Of a DNA stretch of 64,000 nucleotides, positions 16,837 through 24,371 are shown one piece after another. The notes under the pieces are model-generated. The model saw nothing but the letters and a program-made list of their open reading frames with translations. It was not told where the DNA came from and made no database searches. Numbering within the stretch: the first letter of the stretch is position 1; each line of letters begins with the position of its first letter. The position numbers and the translations under genes were made by a program. Where the stretch lies: NCBI RefSeq assembly GCF_030817175.1, contig NZ_JAUSYY010000001.1:186001-250000 (forward strand), given 5' to 3'. Source of the stretch: Agromyces ramosus (GTDB taxonomy: Bacteria > Actinomycetota > Actinomycetes > Actinomycetales > Microbacteriaceae).

Positions 16837-17604
16837 GTGATTGAACTGAGGACCCCGGCCGAGATCGAGCAGATGCGGCCCGCCGGCCGCTTCGTGGCAA
16901 GCGTGCTCGAGGCCACGTCGAAGGCCGCGGCCGTCGGCGTGAACCTGCTCGAGCTCGATGCGCTCGCGCACGAGATGATCCGCGCTGCCGGCGCCGAGAG
17001 CTGCTACATCGACTACCACCCCTCGTTCGGCGCGAGCCCGTTCGGCAAGGTCATCTGCACCTCGGTCAACGACGCCGTGCTGCACGGCCTCCCCCACGAC
17101 TACCGGCTGCGCGACGGCGACCTGCTGAGCCTCGACTTCGCGGCATCCGTCGACGGATGGGTCGCCGACTCGGCGATCTCGATGGTCGTCGGCACTCCCC
17201 GCACCGAAGACCTGCGGCTCATCGACACCACGCGTCGCGCCCTCGACGCCGGCATCGCCGCCGCGCGCGTGGGCAACCGCATCGGCGACATCTCCCGGGC
17301 CATCGCCGACGTCGCGAAGTCCGAGGGGTACGCCATCAACACCGACTTCGGCGGCCACGGCGTCGGCCGCACCATGCACGGCGACCCGCACATCCCCAAC
17401 AACGGGCGTCCCGGCCGTGGGCTGCCCCTGAAGGCGGGCCTCGTCGTCGCGATCGAGCCGTGGTTCCTCGAGACGACCGATCGCATCTTCACCGACGCCG
17501 ACGGATGGACCCTGCGCAGCGCCGACGGCTCCCGTGGTGCGCACTCGGAGCACACGATCGCCATCACCGAGGGCGACCCGATCGTGCTCACGCAGCGCGC
17601 GTGA
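16837..17604 (+). CDS. map: methionine aminopeptidase, type I
   Basis: Removes the N-terminal Met from nascent proteins. Type Ia, 255 residues. Metal ligands are visible in LSLDFAASVDGWVADSAISM (Asp...Asp), GGHGVGRTMHGDPHI (His), VVAIEPWF (Glu) and AHSEHTIAI (Glu). The GTG at 16837 was chosen because GGAGAGG lies 6 bp upstream; the ATG at 16831 would touch that SD. It has no translation-operon neighbour here. Its last codons overlap, tail to tail, the chelatase remnant, and both stop codons lie inside one hairpin. Confidence 0.96.
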   Translation: MIELRTPAEIEQMRPAGRFVASVLEATSKAAAVGVNLLELDALAHEMIRAAGAESCYIDYHPSFGASPFGKVICTSVNDAVLHGLPHDYRLRDGDLLSLDFAASVDGWVADSAISMVVGTPRTEDLRLIDTTRRALDAGIAAARVGNRIGDISRAIADVAKSEGYAINTDFGGHGVGRTMHGDPHIPNNGRPGRGLPLKAGLVVAIEPWFLETTDRIFTDADGWTLRSADGSRGAHSEHTIAITEGDPIVLTQRA

Positions 17605-17606
17605 GC
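17586..17606. terminator. hairpin over the convergent stops of map and the chelatase remnant
   Basis: GCTCACGC (17586-17593), 5-base loop, GCGTGAGC (17599-17606): a perfect 8-bp stem that contains the map stop (plus) and the remnant's stop (minus). It probably ends transcription from both sides. Confidence 0.5.
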
Positions 17607-17731
17607 GCGGCGGCCTCGAAGTAGCGGTCGAGCACGAGCTCGACGAGCGGCTCGGGCGGCGAGGCATCCGTGCGGCCCTCGGGCGACGACGTGCCGTGCG
17701 AGGCGGCCACGAGCGCCGGCGGCCGGGTCAT
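17588..17731 (-). pseudogene. internally deleted CbiX-type chelatase remnant coupled to nirD
   Basis: A 47-codon frame whose ATG overlaps the nirD stop (ATGA). Its first half, ALVAASHGTSSPEGR, matches the N-terminal metal-binding His segment of sirohydrochlorin chelatases (compare LVAVTHGSPSPANR in the intact gene at 30237-31004). Its second half, PLVELVLDRYFEAAAL, matches that protein's extreme C-terminus (ALVELVLDRYSAIELV). Roughly 200 middle residues are missing without a frameshift. It therefore looks like the ends of a nirD-cbiX operon left after a deletion. A small functional peptide cannot be excluded, but with only one His motif it could not chelate by itself. Confidence 0.75.
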
Positions 17732-18078
17732 CGGTCGAGCTCGACCTCGATCATCCCGCCCACGATGCGCGTGCGATAGGTGCGCAGGGCGAGGCCGGGG
17801 TCGGTGAAGCACTCGCCCGTCCCGAGGTCGTAGACCTCCTTGTGCAGCGGCGAGGCGATCGTCGGCCGATCGCCGCGCGAGCCGACGATTCCGCGGGCCA
17901 TCACGGGCGCACCCGTGTGCGGGTCGTGGTGGGTCACGGCATACACCTCCTCATCGGTGATTCGAACGAGCGCGACCTGGTGGGTGCCGAGCAGCGCGAC
18001 CTCACCCCATCCCGGCTCGAGGTCCGCGACCTCGCACGTGCGCTCCCAGGTGGTCGTCATCTCGATCGTCGGCGGCAT
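17728..18078 (-). CDS. nirD: assimilatory nitrite reductase small subunit
   Basis: NirD, the Rieske-fold partner of NirB. 116 residues from ATG 18078, which has AGGAG 5 bp upstream. Core: WGEVALLGTHQVALVRI, YAVTHHDPHTGAPVMARGIV, PTIASPLHKEVYDLGTGEC. The usual [2Fe-2S] Cys/His ligands of Rieske proteins are absent, as is normal in NirD. It is transcribed away from nirB from its own half-site-array promoter. Separate divergent nirD and nirB is unusual, since nirBD is generally one operon. Confidence 0.93.
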   Translation of the reverse strand: MPPTIEMTTTWERTCEVADLEPGWGEVALLGTHQVALVRITDEEVYAVTHHDPHTGAPVMARGIVGSRGDRPTIASPLHKEVYDLGTGECFTDPGLALRTYRTRIVGGMIEVELDR

Positions 18079-18103
18079 CGGGGCTCCTCTCATCCTGGCA
18101 CCG

Positions 18104-18168
18104 ACGCTACGTTCCGGGTGTTTCCCCTGCGGCCTCCGAGTGTTTCACCGAGGTGAAACCGCCCTCAC
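18104..18168 (-). promoter_or_regulatory. GlnR/NnaR-like half-site array and -10 box of nirD
   Basis: Read on the minus strand: GTGAG (18164-18168), TTCAC (18153-18157), GAAAC (18142-18146), a degenerate AGGCC (18131-18135), GAAAC (18120-18124), all at 11-bp steps, then n10 and TAGCGT (18104-18109). The steps match the known actinobacterial GlnR box GTnAC-n6-GAAAC. The TAGCGT is 25 bp upstream of the nirD ATG. Confidence 0.65.
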
Positions 18169-18206
18169 ATCGACGACGAGCGCGCGTGCGTTCGAGGTTG
18201 GTCGCG

Positions 18207-18249
18207 GTTACCTCGACGTAACAGGGCGGAAACGGCCCGGCCCTACGCT
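18207..18249 (+). promoter_or_regulatory. GlnR box and -10 of the nirB operon
   Basis: GTTAC (18207-18211) n6 GTAAC (18218-18222) n6 GAAAC (18229-18233) n10 TACGCT (18244-18249). Three consecutive half-sites at 11-bp steps fit the GlnR consensus closely. The -10-like box is 27 bp before the nirB ATG, which has a GGAGG SD. Confidence 0.7.
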
Positions 18250-18276
18250 CGCCTCATTCGAGACCCGGAGGCAGCC

Positions 18277-20890
18277 ATGACCGAGAGCACCCACGCCGCG
18301 CCCGGCGTGCGCGACGTCGTCATCGTCGGCGGCGGGCCTGCGGCGCACCGACTCGCCGACAGCCTGCACGCCCGCGACGCCGACCGCACGCTGCGGGTGA
18401 CCGTCGTCGGCGAGGAGCTCCACGAGCCCTACGACCGCGTGGCGCTGAGCACGAGGCTCGCGGATGCCGCAGCCGACCTCACCCTGCAGCCGTCGTCGAT
18501 GTGGGACGACGAGCACATCCGCCTCGTGACCGGCGAGCGTGTCGTCGCCGTCGATCCCGTCGCTCACACGGCGACGACCTCCGGCGGTCTGGCCCTGCAC
18601 TGGGACGAGCTCGTGCTCGCCACCGGGTCGAGCGCTCCCGTGCCCGAGATCCCGGGCCACCAGCACGCGCGGGTGTACCGCACCATCGACGACGTCGACT
18701 CCCTGGTCGCCGAGACCCGCACGCTCGCCCAGCGTCACGGCCGACCCGCTCGCGTCGTGGTCGCGGGCGGCGGCCTCCTCGGACTGGAGGCCGCCGGCGG
18801 CCTCGCCAAGCTCGGTGCCCACGCCGCGGTCGTGCACTCGGGCGGCTGGCTCATGTCGGCTCAGCTCGATGAGGGCGCCGGCCGCGCCCTCGGCCGCATC
18901 ATCGCGGGCCAGGGCATCGGACTGCACCTGGGCACCAGGCCGGCAGCCGTGCTCGTGGAGGACGACGCGGTCGTCGGCGTGGAGCTCACGAACGGGCGGA
19001 CCAATCGAGATCGACCTCGTGGTCTTCGCCATCGGCATCAGCCCGCGCGATGAGCTCGCCCGCGGACTCGGGCTCGAGCTCGGCCCGCGCGGCGGCGTCG
19101 CGATCAGCACGGCGTGCGCGGCATCCGCCCCCCACATCTGGGCGATCGGCGAGGTCGCGAGCTTCGAGGGTCGTTGCACCGGCCTCGTCGCGCCGGCGAA
19201 CGCCATGGCCGAGGTCGTCGCCGACCGGCTGCTCGGCGGTGCCGCGGAGTTCACGAGCGTCGACGACGCGACGAAGCTGAAGCTCTCGGGCGTCGACGTG
19301 GCGAGCTTCGGCGACGCTCTCGCCCGCACCGAGCAGGCGCTCGAGATCGTCTACGCCGACCCGGCGCGCGGGCTCTACCAGAAGCTCGTGATGACCGACG
19401 ACGCGAAGACGCTGCTCGGTGGAATCTTCGTCGGCGACGCCTCGCCCTACGCGTCGTTGCGGCCACTGCTCGGCACGCAGCTCTCGAGCGAGCCTGCCGC
19501 GTACCTCTCGGCTTCGGGCATGGAGGCGCCCGCGGGCGACGAGCTACCCGCCGCGGCGCTCGTCTGCGCGTGCAACAACGTCAGCGCCGGCACGATTCGC
19601 GACGCCGTCGCCGGCGGTCACGCCGACCACGCCGACGGCTGCACCGAGCTCGGCGCCCTCAAGACGTGCACGCGTGCCGGAACGCAGTGCGGCTCGTGCG
19701 TGCCGCTCGTGAAGAAGCTGCTCGAATCGGAGCTGAAGAAGTCGGGCATCACGCCCTCCCGGGCGCTGTGCGAGCACTTCGAGCTCTCGCGTCAGGAGCT
19801 CTTCGAGTCGATCCGGGTGCTCGAGCTCGCCTCGTTCGACGAGATCATCGCCCGCCTCGGCACCGGGCGCGGTTGCGACGTGTGCAAGCCCGTCGTCGGC
19901 TCGATCCTCGCCACCCAGCACGGCTCGTACATCCTCGACGGCGGCCGTGGCGGACTCCAGGACACCAACGACCGGGCCATGGCGAACATGCAGAAGGACG
20001 GCACCTACTCGGTCGTGCCGCGCATCCCCGCCGGCGAGATCACGCCGCAGAAGCTCGCCGTGATCGCGCAGGTCGCCACCGACTTCGGGCTCTACACGAA
20101 GATCACGGGCGGGCAGCGCATCGACCTCTTCGGCGCCCGGCTCGACCAGCTGCCCGAGATCTGGAAGCAGCTCGTCGACGCGGGATTCGAGTCGGGCCAG
20201 GCCTACGGCAAGGCCCTCCGCAACGTGAAGAGCTGCGTCGGCTCGACGTGGTGCCGCTACGGCGTGCAGGACTCGGTCGCGATGGCCGTGCAACTGGAAC
20301 TGCGCTACCGCGGCCTCCGTTCACCGCACAAGTTGAAGTTCGGGGTCTCGGGATGCGCCCGCGAGTGCGCCGAGGCCCGCGGCAAGGACGTCGGCGTGAT
20401 CGCCACCGACCAGGGCTGGAACATGTACGTCGGCGGCAATGGCGGCTTCCAGCCCGCCCATGCGCAACTGCTCGCGAGCGACCTCGACGATGAGACGCTC
20501 CTGCGCTACATCGACCGATACATCATGTACTACATCCGCACCGCCGACCGGCTGCAGCGCACCGCCCGGTGGATCGAAGACCTCGAAGGCGGCGTCGACC
20601 ACGTGCGCGACGTGGTCGTGAACGACTCCCTCGGCCTCGCCGACGAGCTCGAGCAAGCCATGGCCAGGCACGTCGACACCTATGAGGACGAATGGGCGGC
20701 GACCCTCGCCGACCCCGAGCGGCTCCGCCGGTTCCGCTCGTTCGTGAACGCGCCGAACGTGCCCGACCCCTCGATCGCCCGCGTCTCCGAGCGCGGGCAG
20801 TTCCGCCCCGCCACCGACGAAGAGCGCGAACGCGGCGAGGCCGTGCTCGTCGCCGGTCCGACGATCCCCGTGCGGGGAGCCGGCGCATGA
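18277..20890 (+). pseudogene. nirB: assimilatory nitrite reductase large subunit, single-base frameshift
   Basis: NirB reduces nitrite to ammonium with NAD(P)H. The first frame runs 18277-19053. The family match leaves it at about 18995 and resumes one base on, running to 20890; dropping one G from the GGG at 18994-18996 restores V-E-L-T-N-G-G-P-I-E-I-D and an about 870-residue protein, the normal length. Domains: FAD/NAD(P)-binding (VIVGGGPAAHRLA; VVVAGGGLLGLEAAG), a BFD-type [2Fe-2S] module (CACNN...GTQCGSC), then the sulfite/nitrite reductase repeats with siroheme-[4Fe-4S] ligands C-x5-C (SCVGSTWC) and C-x3-C (GCARECAE). All other motifs are intact, so the lesion is recent or a sequencing error. 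The 3' end overlaps cobA by 4 bp. Confidence 0.85.
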
Positions 20891-21663
20891 CCGGCCGGGT
20901 GACCCTCGTGGGAGGCGGCCCGGGCACCGACGACCTCCTCACCGTCGCCGCCGTGCGAGCGCTCGCCGCGGCCGACGTCGTGCTCTACGACCGGCTCGCG
21001 CCGCACGCCCGGCTCGCCGAGCACGCGCCGAACGCCGAGCTCATCGACGTCGGCAAGCGGCCCGGCCACCACGCCATTCCGCAATCCGAGATCGAGGCGC
21101 TCATCGTGGGGCACGCCGAGGCGGGCGCGCGGGTCGTGCGGCTGAAGGGCGGCGACCCGTATGTGCTCGGTCGCGGCAGCGAGGAGGTGCTCGCGTGCCA
21201 TCGCGCCGGCATCCCGGTCGAGGTCGTCCCGGGTGTCACGAGCGCCGTCGCCGTTCCCGCCGCCGCGGGGATCCCGCTCACGCACCGCGGCGTGAGCCAC
21301 CTCTTCACGGTGGTCTCGGGTCACGCCCCGCTCACCGAGGCCGAGCTCACCCACCTCGCGGGCCTCGGCGGGACCATCGTGGTGCTCATGGGCGTGAGCG
21401 CGCTGCCCTCGCTCACCGCGGGCCTCGCGCGCGCCGGACTCGACGCCGAGATGCCCGTCGCGATCATCGAACGCGGCTTCCAGGCCGGCCAGCGCACGAC
21501 GACCGGCACGCTCTCCGACATCGTCGGGGCGGCCGGCCGTGCGCAGGTCGCCTCACCCGCCGTCGTGGTGATCGGAGAGGTGGTGCGCCTCGCCCACGAC
21601 GGCGAGGCCGACTCGCTCGCACTCATCGACCGGGCGGCGCGCCTCGCCGCGGTGTTCCCGTGA
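20887..21663 (+). CDS. cobA: uroporphyrinogen-III C-methyltransferase
   Basis: SUMT makes precorrin-2 from uroporphyrinogen III with two SAM, the first committed siroheme step. 258 residues, a stand-alone methyltransferase without the CysG dehydrogenase/chelatase part. Motifs: LVGGGPGTDDLLTVAA, VLYDRL, VVRLKGGDPYVLGRGSEE, VVPGVTSAVAVPAAAGIPLTHR and GTIVVLMGV. Start and stop overlap nirB and nnaR by 4 bp each (ATGA, GTGA), so expression is tied to nitrite reductase. The chelatase step is supplied by the cbiX gene at 30237; no precorrin-2 dehydrogenase is in the window. Confidence 0.96.
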   Translation: MTGRVTLVGGGPGTDDLLTVAAVRALAAADVVLYDRLAPHARLAEHAPNAELIDVGKRPGHHAIPQSEIEALIVGHAEAGARVVRLKGGDPYVLGRGSEEVLACHRAGIPVEVVPGVTSAVAVPAAAGIPLTHRGVSHLFTVVSGHAPLTEAELTHLAGLGGTIVVLMGVSALPSLTAGLARAGLDAEMPVAIIERGFQAGQRTTTGTLSDIVGAAGRAQVASPAVVVIGEVVRLAHDGEADSLALIDRAARLAAVFP

Positions 21664-22793
21664 CCGACACGATCGACGAGCGAGCCCTCGGCTTCCGCCC
21701 CGACCAGCTCGAGGGATTCCGCATCGGGGTCACGAGCGATCGGCGCTCCGGCGACCTCATCGACGCGCTCGAACGTCGTGGGGCGCAAGTGGTGCACGCG
21801 CCGACGCTCCGCATCGCGAACTCGCAGTCCGACGAGCCGGTGATCGCCGACACCCGGCGCATCATCGAGGCCCGCCCCGACGTGCTCCTCGCGACCACCG
21901 CCTACGGGGTCCGGCGCTGGTTCGAGGTGGCGGATGCCGCGGGCCTCGGCGAGGAGCTCGTCGACGCGCTCGCCGAGACGGCGATCCTCGTGCGGGGCCC
22001 CAAGGCTCGTGGGGGCATCCGCGCCGCCGGCCTCAACGACGTCGGCATGAGCCCGGAGGAGACGACGGGCTCGCTCATCGACACGGTGCTCGCCGACTAC
22101 CCGTCGGGCCTGACGGTCGCGGTGCAGATGCACGGGTTCCTCGCGTCCGAGGAGCTCGACCGGCTGCGCGCGGCGCACACGCGGGTGCTCACGGTGGAGC
22201 CGTACCGCTGGATCCAGCCCGATTCCTCCGATGAGCGGGTGAGCCGGCTGATCGAGGCGGCCTGCGGCGGCGGCCTCGACTGCATCATGTTCACGAGCGC
22301 TCCGGCGGTGCACGCGTTGTTCAGTGCCGCCGAATCGCTCGGCCGGCTCGACGACCTCATCGACGCGATGTACGGCGCGGTGGTCACTGCCGCGGTCGGC
22401 CCGGTGACCGCCGCCCCGCTCATCGCGCTGGGCATCGAGCCGATCCAGCCCGAGCGCTACCGCATGGGCGCCCTCATCCGGCTCGTGTGCGAGCACCTCG
22501 AGCAGGATCGCGTCGCCCGCCTCGAGACCCGTCACGGACCGCTCGGGCTGCGCGGCACGGTCGTCGAGCTGGAGGGGCGCAGGATCTCACTCGCGCCGAC
22601 CGCCCACACCATCATGCGCACGCTCGTGCGTGCGGGCGGCTCCGTCGTCGGCCGCGATCGGCTCGCCGCATGCCTGCCCGGCACCGACGACGACCACGCG
22701 CTCGAGGTCGCCGTGAGCCGGCTGCGACGCACGCTCGGCGTGCCCGGCCTCATCGCGACGGTCGTCAAGCGCGGGTATCGGATCGACGTATGA
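21660..22793 (+). CDS. nnaR: NnaR-type regulator: uroporphyrinogen-III synthase-like domain fused to winged-helix DNA-binding domain
   Basis: 377 residues, GTG start inside the cobA stop. Residues about 15-275 resemble HemD (uroporphyrinogen-III synthase: FRIGVTSDRRSGDLIDALERRGAQVVHAP, FTSAPAVHALF). About 290-377 form an OmpR/PhoB-type winged helix (SLAPTAHTIMRTLVRAGG, ALEVAVSRLRRTLGVPGLIATVVKRGYRI). This is the architecture of NnaR, reported in Streptomyces and Mycobacterium as a co-activator of nitrate/nitrite assimilation genes together with GlnR. The HemD domain may sense a tetrapyrrole or have lost catalysis; not decidable here. OmpR-type domains bind tandem half-sites, which matches the 11-bp-phased arrays in this island. 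Confidence 0.88.
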   Translation: MTDTIDERALGFRPDQLEGFRIGVTSDRRSGDLIDALERRGAQVVHAPTLRIANSQSDEPVIADTRRIIEARPDVLLATTAYGVRRWFEVADAAGLGEELVDALAETAILVRGPKARGGIRAAGLNDVGMSPEETTGSLIDTVLADYPSGLTVAVQMHGFLASEELDRLRAAHTRVLTVEPYRWIQPDSSDERVSRLIEAACGGGLDCIMFTSAPAVHALFSAAESLGRLDDLIDAMYGAVVTAAVGPVTAAPLIALGIEPIQPERYRMGALIRLVCEHLEQDRVARLETRHGPLGLRGTVVELEGRRISLAPTAHTIMRTLVRAGGSVVGRDRLAACLPGTDDDHALEVAVSRLRRTLGVPGLIATVVKRGYRIDV

Positions 22794-22855
22794 GCGCGCG
22801 GCGCGTGCGGCGTGGCCTGATTGCGTCGACGACCTCACGCGGCGTGATCCGCGAG

Positions 22856-22920
22856 GTGAGCAACACGAGACAGAGCGTTCACCGTGCGCGCGAACCGCGG
22901 AAATACCAGCTGGATAGCTT
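22856..22920 (+). promoter_or_regulatory. GlnR/NnaR-like half-site array and -10 box of narK
   Basis: Sites at 11-bp steps: GTGAG (22856-22860), GAGAC (22867-22871), TTCAC (22878-22882), degenerate CGCGA (22889-22893), GAAAT (22900-22904), then n10 and TAGCTT (22915-22920), 45 bp before the narK ATG. This is the same geometry as the nirD and cbiX promoters, with weaker half-sites. Confidence 0.6.
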
Positions 22921-22965
22921 CGGTGGCACGAGCTTCACCCACCTCTCCCCTCACCGGAGGCTGCG

Positions 22966-24366
22966 ATGACCGACACCACGACATCCACCACGACCACCAC
23001 GACCACCGGATCCGAATTCACCGAGACGACGGCCGGCACCCTCACCCATCGGCCGGGTCGCTGGATCGACGGCTGGAACCCCGAAGACGATGCGCAGTGG
23101 TCGTCGGCGGGTCGTGCCATCGCGCGCCGGAACCTGGTCTGGTCGATCTTCGCCGAGTTCCTCGGATTCGTCGTCTGGCAGCTCTGGAGCGTCGTGGCGG
23201 TGAAGCTGCCCGACGCCGGATTCGCGTTCGGATCGAACGAGATCTTCTGGCTCATCTCCATTCCGAGCCTCGTCGGCGCGACGCTGCGAGTGCCCTACTC
23301 GTTCCTCGTCCCCCGCTTCGGCGGCCGCAACTGGACGATCATCTCCGCTGGACTCCTCCTCATCCCGACCATCGCCCTCGCGGTGTGCGTCGGCAATCCC
23401 GAGACGCCGTTCGGCGTGATGCTGGCGGTCGCGGCCCTCGCCGGGTTCGGCGGCGGCAACTTCGCGAGCTCCATGTCGAACATCACGTTCTTCTACCCGA
23501 AGCGCGAGAAGGGCTGGGCGCTCGGGCTGAACGCCGCAGGCGGCAACCTCGGGGCATCCGTCGCCCAGTTCATCGTGCCGATCGTCATCACCATCGGCGC
23601 GAGCGCCACCCTGAACCTGCCCATCGCCGGCTGGATCTGGGTGCCGTTTATCCTCCTCGCCATGATCGGCGCCGCACGGTACATGAACAACCTGTCGTCG
23701 GCGAAGGCCGACTTCGCGGGCTCGGCGGCAGCGTTGCGCGAGCCGCACCTCTGGATCCTGTCGCTGCTGTACATCGGCACCTTCGGCTCGTTCATCGGCT
23801 TCGCGAGCGTGTTCCCGAAGCTCATCGCCGACCAGTTCCCCGAGTTCTCGAGCATCGCCGTCGGCGGGGCATCCATCTCGCTCGCCTTCCTCGGGGCCCT
23901 CGTCGGCTCGCTGGCCCGCCCGTACGGCGGACGCCTCTCCGACCGGTTCGGCGGTGCCCGCATCACGATGCTGGTCTTCGCATCGATGGCCGTGATCACC
24001 ATCGCCGTGATCTGGACGCTGCCGCTCGGCAACTTCTGGCTGTTCCTCGGCTGCTTCCTGCTGTTGTTCGCGGCCGCCGGCATGGGCAACGGCTCGACCT
24101 ACCGGATGGTGCCGATCGTCTTCGCCATCCGGGCATCGGGCGACGACGGGGCGCGGGCACGCAAGGCCGCGGCCGCGCTCGGGCTGATCTCCGCGATCGG
24201 CGCGTACGGCGGCTTCCTCATCCCGCAGGCGCTGAACGTCTCGTTCCAGGCCTCGGGCGGCTACCAGGCGGCATTCCTCGCATTCGTCGCCTTCTACGTC
24301 GTGCTCCTCGCCGTCACGTACCTCGTGTACGTCCGGTCGGGCCAGCTGCGCGAGCACCGGGTCTGA
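22966..24366 (+). CDS. narK: NarK-type nitrate/nitrite transporter (MFS)
   Basis: Major-facilitator nitrate importer or nitrate/nitrite antiporter, 466 residues with 12 predicted helices. The nitrate-signature regions are visible: GFGGGNFASSMSNITFFYPK followed by LGLNAAGGNLGAS in TM5, and AAAGMGNGSTYRMVPIVF in the second half. The N-terminus is an unusual cytosolic Thr-rich tail (residues 2-15 nearly all Thr/Ser, from ACC/ACG repeats). The GGAGG SD precedes the ATG. First gene of narK-nasA-nasB-like; nasA starts 5 bp downstream. Import versus exchange mode cannot be decided by eye. Confidence 0.94.
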   Translation: MTDTTTSTTTTTTTGSEFTETTAGTLTHRPGRWIDGWNPEDDAQWSSAGRAIARRNLVWSIFAEFLGFVVWQLWSVVAVKLPDAGFAFGSNEIFWLISIPSLVGATLRVPYSFLVPRFGGRNWTIISAGLLLIPTIALAVCVGNPETPFGVMLAVAALAGFGGGNFASSMSNITFFYPKREKGWALGLNAAGGNLGASVAQFIVPIVITIGASATLNLPIAGWIWVPFILLAMIGAARYMNNLSSAKADFAGSAAALREPHLWILSLLYIGTFGSFIGFASVFPKLIADQFPEFSSIAVGGASISLAFLGALVGSLARPYGGRLSDRFGGARITMLVFASMAVITIAVIWTLPLGNFWLFLGCFLLLFAAAGMGNGSTYRMVPIVFAIRASGDDGARARKAAAALGLISAIGAYGGFLIPQALNVSFQASGGYQAAFLAFVAFYVVLLAVTYLVYVRSGQLREHRV

Positions 24367-24371
24367 ACCAC

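Noticed and set aside
18980..19060. Programmed ribosomal frameshift in nirB
   Set aside because: No slippery heptamer, upstream SD stimulator or adjacent stop; the first frame runs on for about 60 bases before its stop. A point insertion or sequencing error is simpler.
22966..23010. ACC/ACG microsatellite at the start of narK as a phase-variable switch
   Set aside because: Repeat units are in-frame triplets, so length change would only alter the Thr-rich tail and not switch expression.
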